From positions 1-20,090 of the forward strand of contig CADDYT010000116.1 in NCBI GenBank assembly GCA_902810755.1: a stretch of 20,090 nt of DNA. The letters are read 5' to 3'. Shown here piece by piece: positions 1 through 8,031 of this stretch (within the stretch, counting starts at the first letter, position 1; every line of letters begins with the position of its first letter). Below the pieces are notes generated by a model. The model saw only the letters and a list, made by a program, of their open reading frames with translations, was not told the origin of the DNA and did no database searches. This stretch comes from Chloroflexota bacterium (GTDB taxonomy: Bacteria; Chloroflexota; Ktedonobacteria; Ktedonobacterales; Ktedonobacteraceae). A program made the position numbers and the translations under genes.

Positions 1-65
1 CGGCGCGGCATCGGTGGTCTGGGACGGCGCGGCATCGGTGGTCTGGGACGGCGCGGCATCGGTGG
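1..65. repeat. 24-bp tandem repeat, about 2.7 copies
   Basis: Units start at positions 1, 25 and 49. The first two copies are identical and the third diverges after about 17 bases. The array is cut by the window edge, so its true copy number is unknown. It probably lies inside a coding sequence. Confidence 0.85.
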
Positions 66-96
66 CCTGCCTGGCGTTGGCATGGGCTTCAGTTAA
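1..96 (+). CDS. C-terminal fragment of a Gly/Arg-rich repeat protein (partial, 5' end outside window)
   Basis: Frame 1 is open from the window edge to a TAA at 94-96. It reads as an octapeptide repeat GLGRRGIG, encoded by a 24-bp unit repeated about 2.7 times (1-65), then a short tail ending GVGMGFS. The repeat length is a multiple of three and the peptide looks like the low-complexity Gly-rich end of a bacterial protein. The other readings are less likely. Plus frame 2 gives VWDGAASV repeats and stays open to 304. One minus frame gives TDAAPSQT repeats but has a stop at 196-198 and no ATG/GTG/TTG after it. No function can be assigned from this fragment. Confidence 0.4.
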   Translation, partial: RRGIGGLGRRGIGGLGRRGIGGLPGVGMGFS

Positions 97-380
97 CGCT
101 TCCGGGGTCCCCTGCGGGTGGCCTGCGATAGAGAATGTCGGAGGCAGAAGAGGTTTTTGTCCTATGCTCGTTACAAGAATGGCAGAAAGCCCGTTTTATT
201 TGTCGATAGCAACGTATTATGAGGGCAAGCTCCTCTGGCCAGAGCTTCCCATGCTGCGTATACGCAAGATAGGGACTATCAAGATGAGTCACCATGCTAT
301 ATAATGTATCAGACTGATAGTCTCTGCAGAGAGGGGCTTGCTATCCCATACGGGATTGAGATAACGAAGGCGTTGCTGTC
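97..380. other. Intergenic region upstream of the glycosyltransferase cluster
   Basis: No convincing gene. It contains a short GC-rich stretch with GGGGTCCCC near 103-111, and a TATAAT with flanking dyad near 272-324 that is listed separately. The small reading frames here have no domain-like content and no good ribosome binding site. Confidence 0.5.
300..305 (+). promoter_or_regulatory. Candidate -10 element (TATAAT) for the glycosyltransferase cluster, inside a dyad
   Basis: A consensus TATAAT sits about 75 bases upstream of the GT2 start codon. No good TTGACA-like -35 lies 16-18 bases upstream. GGGACTATCA (272-281) and TGATAGTCTC (315-324) form a 9/10 inverted repeat bracketing the hexamer, as an operator or a short leader hairpin might. 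The promoter role is inferred. Confidence 0.35.
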
Positions 381-1217
381 ATGAAACGTGAGATATTCTT
401 GAATGAGGTTGCGCAAGGTAAGAGGGATAGGAAAGGTAGAAGACTGTTGGCTGCAACGGAGCAGCCGGTAGCACAGGGAGACGAGGGGAAGATCAATACC
501 GCACATCGGCTTTCAGTCGTGTTGCCTGCGCATAATGAGGAGGCAGCAATAGCCGGGACAATCCAGTCGGTGGTCAGTGTCCTCGATGAGTGGGGGCTGG
601 ATTTCGAGGTCATTGTGGTCAACGATGGGAGCAAGGACCGCACGCAGGCAATTGTGGAGGAGATCGCGACCAATGATCGGCGTGTGCGCCTGCTGAACCA
701 TCCTGTCAATCAGGGGTATGGAGCGGCGCTGGTGAGCGGCTTTGAGGCGGTGAGCGGCGATAAGACCCTTGTTTTCTTCATGGATTCGGACGGGCAGTTT
801 GATATTCGTGACCTGGAACGCTTCTTTGCCCTCATTGAAGAATATGACGCTGTACTGGGATACCGTATTCATCGTCAGGATACGTGGGTACGCAAGCTGA
901 ACGCCTGGGGCTGGAAGATGCTGGTGCGCCTGGTTTTCGGACTGCATGTGCGCGATGTCGATTGCGCCTTCAAGCTCTATCCCGCCCGGTTTTTCCGCGA
1001 ACACCGGCTGGAGACGCGGGGAGCGATGATTAATACGGAAATCCTCTACAAGTTTACTCGTGCGGGCTATACCTATACAGAGCGAGGTGTGCATCATTTA
1101 CCGCGTCACGGCGGTCGCGCGACGGGGGCGAAGCCCTCTGTGGTTGCGCGGGCATTCCGCGAGATGTTTACCTTTGCCCGGAAATGGCGGCGTGAAGAAC
1201 GGGCCGCTACCCGTTAA
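381..1217 (+). CDS. Family 2 glycosyltransferase (dolichol-phosphate-sugar synthase-like)
   Basis: 278 residues. After about 43 polar residues a GT-A fold begins with LSVVLPAHNEE (44-54). The nucleotide-sugar motif VVNDGSKD follows (79-86), then MDSDGQF (134-140) with the DXD-type metal-binding acidic residues, and DVDCAFKLY (192-200), typical of the DPM1/GtrB branch. The family moves a sugar from a nucleotide donor, often to a polyprenyl phosphate, at the inner face of the membrane. No transmembrane segment is evident, so it is probably soluble or peripheral. The start is the ATG at 381 with a weak GAAGG at 365-369. It is followed 51 bp downstream by two GT-C membrane transferases, which commonly use polyprenyl-phosphate sugars; this enzyme may make their donor. 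Exact sugar and acceptor are unknown. Confidence 0.88.
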   Translation: MKREIFLNEVAQGKRDRKGRRLLAATEQPVAQGDEGKINTAHRLSVVLPAHNEEAAIAGTIQSVVSVLDEWGLDFEVIVVNDGSKDRTQAIVEEIATNDRRVRLLNHPVNQGYGAALVSGFEAVSGDKTLVFFMDSDGQFDIRDLERFFALIEEYDAVLGYRIHRQDTWVRKLNAWGWKMLVRLVFGLHVRDVDCAFKLYPARFFREHRLETRGAMINTEILYKFTRAGYTYTERGVHHLPRHGGRATGAKPSVVARAFREMFTFARKWRREERAATR

Positions 1218-1268
1218 GGAAAAGGGGTGTACCCGGCGGGTCAACCAGCTTTCAAGGGGAATGAAGCG

Positions 1269-2987
1269 ATGACCCAGACCAGGAGAAGTGTATCAGGTAT
1301 TGAGGATGGCACTGCTGTCCGGCAACAGGGTGGGGAAAGCGAGGAGGGTAGGTATGGTGCATCTTTCTCTGCCTATCATCGCGTGCAGGACACGCTGTCC
1401 CGTGTGTTCAATCGTTGGGTATTGGGTAGTATCATTGGCGTGGCGGCGCTGGCGTTGAACCTGTACCGGCTGGGTGCGCCGAGCATGTGGTTCGATGAGA
1501 TTCTCTCGGTCGAGCGAGCGCGGCAGTCGCCGAATGTGATATGGCAGATCGTGACCGGCGCGCAGCCGAATATGGCGCTCTACTATTTTTTCCTGCATTT
1601 CTGGCTCCAGTTCACCGCGCTCTTCGGCCTGGCCGCCAGCGAGGCGGTGGCGCGTTTCCCGTCGGCGATTTTCGCGGCAGGCGGCGCGGTTCTCGTTTTT
1701 TTCATCGGGCAGCGTTTCTCTGGCCGCATTGCAGGCTTTGCCGCCGCCGGCCTCTACCTGCTCAATGATCTGCAACTGGTCTATGCGCAGGAGGCGCGCT
1801 CCTATGGCTTGCAGCTCTTTTTGCTCTGCCTCTCCTGGTACGCCCTCTTTGCCGCGCTTACCGGCAAGCCGGGTCAGTCACGCCAGAGGTTGTGGTGGGC
1901 CTGCTACGTTGCCGCGACAGTGCTGGCGGTGTACGCGCATCTTTTCAGCCTGCTCGTCTTCGGGGCGCAGGCAGTCGCCATTGGCGGCCTGCTTTTCCTG
2001 CCCGGTCCCTGGCGCGACAAAGTCTGGTCCCAGCTGCGTGCCGCGCTGATCTGTCTGCTGATTACCGGTATTCTCGTTATTCCCATGCTCCTTGCCAGTC
2101 GTGTTGGCGGGAAAACGGGCTGGTTGCCGATTCCAGGGCTAAAGGATATCGATCATCTTTTCCTCACGATAAGCGCGAACAGCAAAATCTACCTGGCTAT
2201 CATTGTTCTCTGCATGCTCTTCGGGCTGGGCGTGGCCGTACTCTCTTTCCGCTCTCGCTGGCCGCGCCCTCTCGCTGCCATTGTGCGTGAGGACGCTGAT
2301 GGCCAGCCCGCGAGTCTGCGTCGCTACCTGCCGTTGGGTTTCGCGCTCTGCTGCTGGCTGATCGTCCCCATCGTGGTGAGCTACGTGGTTTCGCAAAAAT
2401 CGACGCACCTGTTTTCGAGCCGCTATCTGGTTGTGATTGTGCCTGCCCTCTTCTTGCTCGTCGCTATGGGCATTGCCGTTCTGCGCTGGCGATCGGTCAA
2501 GGTTGTGCTGACTGCCTGCCTGCTGCTGCTGGCCCTGCACTATGTTCCGCTCTATTACCAGTCGGCGCAGGTGGAGGACTGGCGCACGCCTTCGCAGTGG
2601 CTGGCGCAGCATTATCAGCCCGATGATGGCCTGGTCTGCTATGATAATTCGCAGGGCTGCCAGGTGAGCATAGAATATTACCTGCGCCTGTATAACAGCC
2701 CGGCGCATTTCACTGCCGATTCGCCCGGCGCGTTTGTCTGGGTGAGCTATGATATTACCAACCGTCTGGGCAATTATGAGGCGGCGCTTGATCCACAGGC
2801 GCTGGCCCTCTACGCGCAGAAGCATCCGCGCCTCTTTTTCATCATCGCTCGTCTTTCTGGAGAGGAGTCAGTTGAGCGCGTGCAGGCGGTGCAACATTGG
2901 CTGGGCGGCCATTATCGGCTCATCGATGAGTTCTCCGGCCCCACCGTTACTATTCATCTGTACAAAACGGGTGCGGTCACAACGTGA
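1269..2987 (+). CDS. Polytopic GT-C family glycosyltransferase (GT39/ArnT-like), copy 1
   Basis: 572 residues from ATG 1269, chosen for the AAGGGGA at 1254-1260, eight bases upstream. An in-frame GTG at 1227 with AAGGA at 1216-1220 is the alternative. After a polar N-terminus of about 48 residues come multiple hydrophobic helices. The first extracytoplasmic loop carries WFDE (D76-E77), the acidic pair typical of GT-C enzymes, followed by PNMALYYFFLHFW (100-112). A soluble C-terminal region contains VEDW and LVCYDN. GT-C enzymes of this type transfer sugars from lipid-phosphate donors to acceptors on the outer face of the membrane. It lies in a plus-strand cluster with the GT2 gene and is a close paralogue of the next gene. 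Substrate unknown. Confidence 0.83.
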   Translation: MTQTRRSVSGIEDGTAVRQQGGESEEGRYGASFSAYHRVQDTLSRVFNRWVLGSIIGVAALALNLYRLGAPSMWFDEILSVERARQSPNVIWQIVTGAQPNMALYYFFLHFWLQFTALFGLAASEAVARFPSAIFAAGGAVLVFFIGQRFSGRIAGFAAAGLYLLNDLQLVYAQEARSYGLQLFLLCLSWYALFAALTGKPGQSRQRLWWACYVAATVLAVYAHLFSLLVFGAQAVAIGGLLFLPGPWRDKVWSQLRAALICLLITGILVIPMLLASRVGGKTGWLPIPGLKDIDHLFLTISANSKIYLAIIVLCMLFGLGVAVLSFRSRWPRPLAAIVREDADGQPASLRRYLPLGFALCCWLIVPIVVSYVVSQKSTHLFSSRYLVVIVPALFLLVAMGIAVLRWRSVKVVLTACLLLLALHYVPLYYQSAQVEDWRTPSQWLAQHYQPDDGLVCYDNSQGCQVSIEYYLRLYNSPAHFTADSPGAFVWVSYDITNRLGNYEAALDPQALALYAQKHPRLFFIIARLSGEESVERVQAVQHWLGGHYRLIDEFSGPTVTIHLYKTGAVTT

Positions 2988-3080
2988 GGGATTGTGGCAG
3001 GTAGAGAAAACAATCGAAGGTGGTGAAAAACGACGGCGAAAAGCAGTATAAAGACGATTGAGCGGCGCGCGGTTACGCGA

Positions 3081-4721
3081 GTGGCGCGTCCGACTTTCTG
3101 GCAGAGGGTCGGTGCCGGTTGGGTTGGCGTGCCGTCGCGGGTGTGGTGCCTCGTCTTTTTTGTCGTCGCCCTGGGCTTTAACCTCTACCGCCTGGGCAGT
3201 TCGAGCATCTGGTTTGATGAAGCTTTTTCCGTTGAACTGGCGCGCCAGCCCCTGCCGTTGCTCTGGCGTATTATCTGGGGGCCGGAACCGAATATGGAAC
3301 TGTACTATCTGTTCCTGCACTACTGGCTCGCTTTCACTGCTCTGTTGGGGCTGCACCCTGTCGAGTGGGTGGTGCGTCTCCCTTCCGCTATATTCGCGGC
3401 CCTGAGTACGGTGATGGTTTTTTTGCTCGGTCGGCGGTTCCTGGGTCTGCTGTGCGGGCTGCTCGCGGCCAGTCTCTACCTGCTCAATGATCTACAACTG
3501 GTCTATGCGCAACAGACGCGCTCCTACAGCATGCAATTGTTCTTGCTCTGCCTCGCCTGCTATGCCCTCTTTTCTGCTCTTACCGTTGACAGTCCGTCTC
3601 GTCAGAAACGCTGGTGGGTATGCTTCGTGGTTGTCATGGCTCTGTCTGTTTACGCGCATCTTTTCAGCCTGCTTGTCCTGTTCGCGCTGCTGTGCGCTGT
3701 GGGGGTTTTGCTGCTCTTGCCCAATGCCTGGCGTACTGCTGTGCGTTATCGGCTGCCTGCGCTGTTGTTCAGCCTGCTCTGTATCTTCGTACTCATCATT
3801 CCGGCGCTGCTGGAGAGCCTGCATGGCGCGAAGACGGACTGGCTACCTGATCCGCGCTTGCATGATATCTACGGTCTTTTCCTGACAATGAGCGGTGAGA
3901 GCAAACTCTTTTTGCTGCTCAATGCTGCCTGTTGCGCAATAGTTCTGGCATGGCTTTTGCTGCCCCCTATCTGGCCTGGCTTCGTGGCGCATGAGGGCGA
4001 AAGGAGTGGGGGCGGCTCTGGCAGGGCGGGACTTGCGGCCAGACCGGAAGATTTTTCGCGGCAGGCGATGCCCGTCGCCTTTGCGTTGCTTTGCTGGCTG
4101 GTGGTGCCGGTGGTGGTGAGTTTTATCGTCTCACATGGCTCGACACGCCTCTTCTCTTCTCGTTATCTTGTGGTGGTCGTTCCGCCATTTTGTCTGCTGG
4201 TTGCGCCGGGCGTCGCGCTCCTGCGCTGGCGCGTGGTACAGGCAGTGATGATCGTCGTTGTATTGCTTGCCGCGTTTTCAGTGGTGCCGCACTACTATGC
4301 CAGCGCGCAGGTGGAGGACTGGAATGCGGCGACGTTCTGGCTGGAGCAGCACTATCGGCCTGGCGATGGGCTGGTCTGCTATGATAACGCGGTTGAGCAG
4401 GGCTGCCAGATTTCCGTGCAATATTATCTTGATGCCTACCCCACCGGCGCGCATTTTACTGCCGATACGCCCGGCGCCTTTTCCTGGCAGCAGTTTGGCC
4501 CGGCCAACCCCACTTCCGGCCCGGACGCGGCGACCGACCCGACGGCTCTCTCCACCTTTAGCGCGCACCACCCGCGCCTGTTCTTCATCGTCGGGCGTTT
4601 GCCGGATGCCGCTGCTGCTGCCAGAGCGAATGCCGCGCTACACTGGCTCGACAGCCACTATCACTTCATCGCCCAGATTGTTACCCGCACGGTCACCGTT
4701 CGCCTGTATGCGACGCAATAA
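3081..4721 (+). CDS. Polytopic GT-C family glycosyltransferase (GT39/ArnT-like), copy 2
   Basis: 546 residues from a GTG at 3081. This is the only ordinary start codon before the upstream in-frame stop at 3024-3026, and its ribosome binding site is weak. The protein aligns along its length with the preceding gene: NLYRLG, the WFDE acidic pair (D46-E47), PNMELYYLFLHYW (70-82), YLLNDLQLVYAQ, a run of further membrane helices, then the outer domain with QVEDW, LVCYDN and PGAF. Copy 2 has a shorter N-terminus and a Gly/Arg-rich insertion in a loop near 4000-4060. The pair arose by tandem duplication and has diverged. It is probably an extracytoplasmic sugar transferase; donor and acceptor cannot be told from sequence. 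Confidence 0.83.
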   Translation: MARPTFWQRVGAGWVGVPSRVWCLVFFVVALGFNLYRLGSSSIWFDEAFSVELARQPLPLLWRIIWGPEPNMELYYLFLHYWLAFTALLGLHPVEWVVRLPSAIFAALSTVMVFLLGRRFLGLLCGLLAASLYLLNDLQLVYAQQTRSYSMQLFLLCLACYALFSALTVDSPSRQKRWWVCFVVVMALSVYAHLFSLLVLFALLCAVGVLLLLPNAWRTAVRYRLPALLFSLLCIFVLIIPALLESLHGAKTDWLPDPRLHDIYGLFLTMSGESKLFLLLNAACCAIVLAWLLLPPIWPGFVAHEGERSGGGSGRAGLAARPEDFSRQAMPVAFALLCWLVVPVVVSFIVSHGSTRLFSSRYLVVVVPPFCLLVAPGVALLRWRVVQAVMIVVVLLAAFSVVPHYYASAQVEDWNAATFWLEQHYRPGDGLVCYDNAVEQGCQISVQYYLDAYPTGAHFTADTPGAFSWQQFGPANPTSGPDAATDPTALSTFSAHHPRLFFIVGRLPDAAAAARANAALHWLDSHYHFIAQIVTRTVTVRLYATQ

Positions 4722-4802
4722 CACCTCACCGTGTTGTATGATAGCGGTGAAATGAAAAGCATAGAAAGAACACCAGAAACGAAAACGAGAAGGAATCGTG
4801 CT

Positions 4803-5150
4803 ATGCCAACATTTGCTGAACTCTATACCCCTTTGTTAAAAGAGGTTTTTGCTCGTATGGCGCGCGAGCAACTGGAACAGGGAGCCGACGCGCTGGCCCT
4901 CGCCCGTGAATACGCGGAAAAAGGCAAGCCAGATTTTGTGCTGGCCTACCTCTTGCAGGTTGAGACGACAGACGAGGTCAGGCGCGATATTTATGCCTGC
5001 GCCTACGAGCGCCGCGCCGCTCTCTCTGACGAGCAGGCGACCGACTTCAGCCGCCGCTTCCGTCGCTCCTTCCCACTTATCAGGGCGGGGGCAAAGAAAG
5101 ATCGGCTGGCAGCGACACACGTGCGGCAAGGGCGAAGTATTGAGTTATGA
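4803..5150 (+). CDS. Small helical protein of unknown function
   Basis: 115 residues from ATG 4803, preceded by AGGA at 4791-4794. The frame is open further upstream to 4731, but the site and the change to a charged helical sequence support 4803. The protein is soluble and rich in Ala, Arg, Glu and Leu, with no signal peptide or membrane helix. Two or three amphipathic helices are likely (about residues 5-45 and 55-90), and the C-terminus is basic. I do not recognise the family. It follows the second GT-C gene by about 80 bp. That gap contains TCACCG (4726-4731) and CGGTGA (4745-4750), a 6-bp dyad around TATGAT, so it may have its own promoter. Confidence 0.6.
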   Translation: MPTFAELYTPLLKEVFARMAREQLEQGADALALAREYAEKGKPDFVLAYLLQVETTDEVRRDIYACAYERRAALSDEQATDFSRRFRRSFPLIRAGAKKDRLAATHVRQGRSIEL

Positions 5151-5183
5151 GAATAATAAGTGAACCTATTGCCGCAAAGCTCC

Positions 5184-5260
5184 TGATGAGGTCAGGGCGC
5201 TGGAATGGGTGCCAGAGTGGGACCACGGGCGCACCAGCTGCGCCCTGATCCTACTCATCA
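5184..5260. terminator. Large hairpin between convergent genes, candidate bidirectional terminator
   Basis: The left arm 5184-5200 (TGATGAG.TCAGGGCGC) pairs with 5240-5260 with a four-base bulge. A small inner stem GGTGC/GCACC lies in the loop. It sits between the plus-strand small gene and the minus-strand gyrA, where a shared terminator is expected. No long T tract follows on either strand, so the terminator role is inferred from position and folding. Confidence 0.45.
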
Positions 5261-5287
5261 TCCAAACGTGTTTCTCCTCAGAGCATG

Positions 5288-7837
5288 TTATGCATCTTCG
5301 CCGTTCTCTTCGATCATCTCCCCGTTATTATTTCCCATTTCCTCGTAAGCCTCATTTTCCCCATTGTCTTCATCCTCGCCGTCGGAGACTTCGGCTTCGC
5401 TTTCAGAGGCGAGCTTTTTGCCGTTGGTGGTGGAGACGGCTACCACGCTGTCGCCTTCAGCAAGATGCATCAGGCTGACGCCCTGGGTGGAGCGGCTCCG
5501 AACGTGAATGGCGTTGACGTTGGTGCGGATGACGACGCCGCCGGCTGAAATGATCATCAGGTCGTTGTCTTTGTCTGTGATGATGCGCGCGGCTGCGATG
5601 TTGCCGGTCTTACCGTTGATGTGGGCGGTAATGACGCCGCTGCCGCCGCGCCCGTGACACGGGTACTCCTCGATGGGAGTGCGCTTGCCGTAGCCGTGTT
5701 CGGTGACGACGAGCAACTGGCTATCGGGGAGCGCAAGGTTGAGTGAGACCACTTCGTCGCCTTCTTCCAGACGCATGCCGCGCACGCCGCCGCTCATACG
5801 TGAGGCGGAGCGCAGGTCGGCGACGGGGAAGCGAATGGCCTTGCCGTGCGCGCTGATGAGCAGGACGTCATCATCGGCGTGGGCCAGTTTCGCGCCGATC
5901 AGTTCGTCGTCCTCTTCCAGGTTCATGGCGATCAGGCCCTGGCGACGCACGACCTCAAATTCGTCCATCGGCGTCTTCTTGACTTCGCCTTTGCGCGTGC
6001 CGACGACCATGAAGTCGCGGCTGATGCCCTTTGGCACGGCCACCAGCGCAGTGATGCGCTCGCGCTGCTCGATGGAAATGAGGTTGATGAGATGCTCGCC
6101 GCGCGCCGTGCGGCTCACTTCGGGCAGTTCGTAGACCTTGAGCTGGAAGACGCGGCCCCGGTCGGTGAAGAAAAGCAGGCTGTCGTGCGTGTGCGTGATG
6201 AGCAGATGGCGCACGGTATCATCTTCGCGCGTGGTCATGCCGGTGATGCCTCTGCCGCCGCGCCGCTGCGCCCGGTAGGTGCTGGATGGCAGCCGCTTGA
6301 TGTAGCCTTTCTCCGTTAGCGTGACCACGACTTCTTCGTTGGGGATGAGGTCTTCATCTTTGAACTCACCGGCTTCGGCCTCCCGAATATCGCTGCGGCG
6401 CGCGTCGCCATATTTCTCTTTCAGTTCGGTGAGGTCGGCCTTGATGAGCCTGCGAATCTCGTTGATATCGGAGAGCAGCAGGTGATAGTAGTCGATGTTT
6501 TTGAGGACTTCCTTCAACTCGTCTTCGACCTTCTGCCGTTCGAGGGCGGCCAGGCGGGCCAGGCGCATGTCGAGGATGGCCCTGCTCTGCTCCTCGGAGA
6601 AGCCGAACTGCTGTTGCAGGTTGGTCAGCGCCACTTCGGACGACTGTGAGGCGCGGATGGCGCTGATGACGGCGTCAAGCTGATCGAGGGCTTTTTTCAG
6701 GCCTTCGAGGATGTGCTTACGCGCCTCGGCCTTTGCGAGTTCGTAGCGCGTGCGGCGCGTAATGACGACTTCGCGGTGGTTGATGTAGTGCTGTAAGAAG
6801 GCTTTGAGCGTGAGCGTGCGCGGTTGCTGGTCGACGAGGGCCAGCATATTGGCGTTGAAGGCGCTCTGCATAGCCGTGTATTTGTAGAGCAGGTTGAGGA
6901 TGCGTTCCGGGTTGGCGTCGCGTTTCAACTCGATGAGGATGCGCATGCCCTGGCGGTCGGACTCGTCACGCACCTCGGAGATGCCATCGATCTTCTTGTC
7001 GCGTACCAGTTCGGCGATCTTGCGCACCAGGTCTGCCTTGTTGACCTGGTAGGGCAGTTCGGTGACGATGATGCTGACGCGCCCGCGTTCGGCCTCTTCC
7101 AGCCGCGTGCGCGCTCGCACGACGATGCGTCCGCGTCCGTTAGCGTACATGTTGCGGATGCCTTCACGCCCCTGAATGATGCCGCCGGTCGGAAAATCGG
7201 GGCCGCGAATGATGCGTGAGAGTTCTTCGGTGGTGGCTTCCGGGTTATCGATCAGGTATTCGATGCCGTTGCAGACTTCGACGAGGTTGTGCGGTGGAAT
7301 ATTGGTGGCCATGCCGACGGCGATGCCGGTTGAGCCGTTGAGCAGCAGGTTGGGCAGGCGCGCGGGCATGACCGTTGGCTCTTCGGTCTGGTTGTCATAG
7401 TTGGGGACAAAATCTACCGTATTTTTGTCGATGTCACGCAATAACTCGTCGGCGATGGCTGCCATTTTAGCTTCGGTATACCTCATGGCGGCTGCCGGGT
7501 CATCGTCCTGGGAGCCAAAGTTGCCCTGGCCCAGCACGAGCGGGTAGCGCATGGCCCAGGGCTGCGCCATACGCACCAGCGTATCGTACACGGCGGCGTC
7601 ACCGTGCGGGTGGTAGCTTTTCAGCACTTCGCCAACGATACCCGCGCTTTTACGAAACGATTTTGTCGATTGCAGGCCCATCTGGTCCATCGCATAGAGG
7701 ACGCGGCGGTGAACGGGCTTTAAGCCGTCGCGCACATCGGGCAGAGCGCGCGAGACGATGACGCTCATCGAGTAGTCGAGATACGCGGTCGACATCTGCT
7801 CAACAATACTGACTTGCCGAATATTTCCAAGTTCCAT
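5288..7837 (-). CDS. gyrA: DNA gyrase subunit A
   Basis: 849 residues, a normal length. It is the breakage-reunion subunit of the A2B2 gyrase that introduces negative supercoils using ATP. Visible landmarks are the quinolone-resistance region [21 protein letters not shown] (74-94), catalytic Tyr120 in AAAMRYTE, a coiled-coil arm with AILDMRL near 420-426, and the GyrA box QRRGGRG (524-530), which marks a true gyrase rather than topoisomerase IV. The beta-pinwheel repeats follow, then an acidic tail from about 811 to 849. Residue 81, equivalent to E. coli Ser83, is Ala; residue 85, equivalent to Asp87, is Asp. The start is ATG 7837 with AAGGA about 11 bases upstream. gyrB is not in the window. 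A likely promoter lies at 7975-8004. Confidence 0.97.
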   Translation of the reverse strand: MELGNIRQVSIVEQMSTAYLDYSMSVIVSRALPDVRDGLKPVHRRVLYAMDQMGLQSTKSFRKSAGIVGEVLKSYHPHGDAAVYDTLVRMAQPWAMRYPLVLGQGNFGSQDDDPAAAMRYTEAKMAAIADELLRDIDKNTVDFVPNYDNQTEEPTVMPARLPNLLLNGSTGIAVGMATNIPPHNLVEVCNGIEYLIDNPEATTEELSRIIRGPDFPTGGIIQGREGIRNMYANGRGRIVVRARTRLEEAERGRVSIIVTELPYQVNKADLVRKIAELVRDKKIDGISEVRDESDRQGMRILIELKRDANPERILNLLYKYTAMQSAFNANMLALVDQQPRTLTLKAFLQHYINHREVVITRRTRYELAKAEARKHILEGLKKALDQLDAVISAIRASQSSEVALTNLQQQFGFSEEQSRAILDMRLARLAALERQKVEDELKEVLKNIDYYHLLLSDINEIRRLIKADLTELKEKYGDARRSDIREAEAGEFKDEDLIPNEEVVVTLTEKGYIKRLPSSTYRAQRRGGRGITGMTTREDDTVRHLLITHTHDSLLFFTDRGRVFQLKVYELPEVSRTARGEHLINLISIEQRERITALVAVPKGISRDFMVVGTRKGEVKKTPMDEFEVVRRQGLIAMNLEEDDELIGAKLAHADDDVLLISAHGKAIRFPVADLRSASRMSGGVRGMRLEEGDEVVSLNLALPDSQLLVVTEHGYGKRTPIEEYPCHGRGGSGVITAHINGKTGNIAAARIITDKDNDLMIISAGGVVIRTNVNAIHVRSRSTQGVSLMHLAEGDSVVAVSTTNGKKLASESEAEVSDGEDEDNGENEAYEEMGNNNGEMIEENGEDA

Positions 7838-7974
7838 GTGTCTATGAATCCTTATAAGTGCAAAACAATCAGGTCAGACGTAGCCAGAAGGCGATATTAG
7901 ATCAGTCTGCTCGGAGTATGACAGGGTTTGACGTGGAGGGCCGGAGAACGAACACATCGCGCCTACCGTCATCT

Positions 7975-8004
7975 ATTATACCATAAATACGGGAAAAATG
8001 CGAA
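7975..8004 (-). promoter_or_regulatory. Likely gyrA promoter
   Basis: On the minus strand a perfect TATAAT (7975-7980) is preceded by an 18-base spacer and TTCGCA (7999-8004), a 4/6 match to TTGACA. Transcription would start near 7968, giving gyrA a leader of about 130 bases. The -35 hexamer overlaps the loop of the upstream gene's terminator hairpin. Confidence 0.5.
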
Positions 8005-8013
8005 CATTTTTCC
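7992..8013 (-). terminator. Hairpin terminator of the upstream membrane transferase
   Basis: GGAAAAATG and CATTTTTCC form a perfect 9-bp stem around a four-base loop that reads TTCG on the minus strand. It begins about 19 bases after the stop codon of the gene ending at 8032. The 3' arm is T-rich, as in intrinsic terminators, although no separate T tract follows. Confidence 0.5.
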
Positions 8014-8031
8014 TTCCGGGGGATGGCCCGT

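Noticed and set aside
1..65. CRISPR-like array
   Set aside because: The 24-bp units abut without spacers, so it is a simple tandem repeat.
1..195. Minus-strand frame with TDAAPSQT repeats
   Set aside because: Preceded by a stop at 196-198 and has no usual start codon within the visible part.
5846..7219. Several plus-strand frames inside gyrA
   Set aside because: Shadows of a complete, strongly conserved gyrA on the minus strand.
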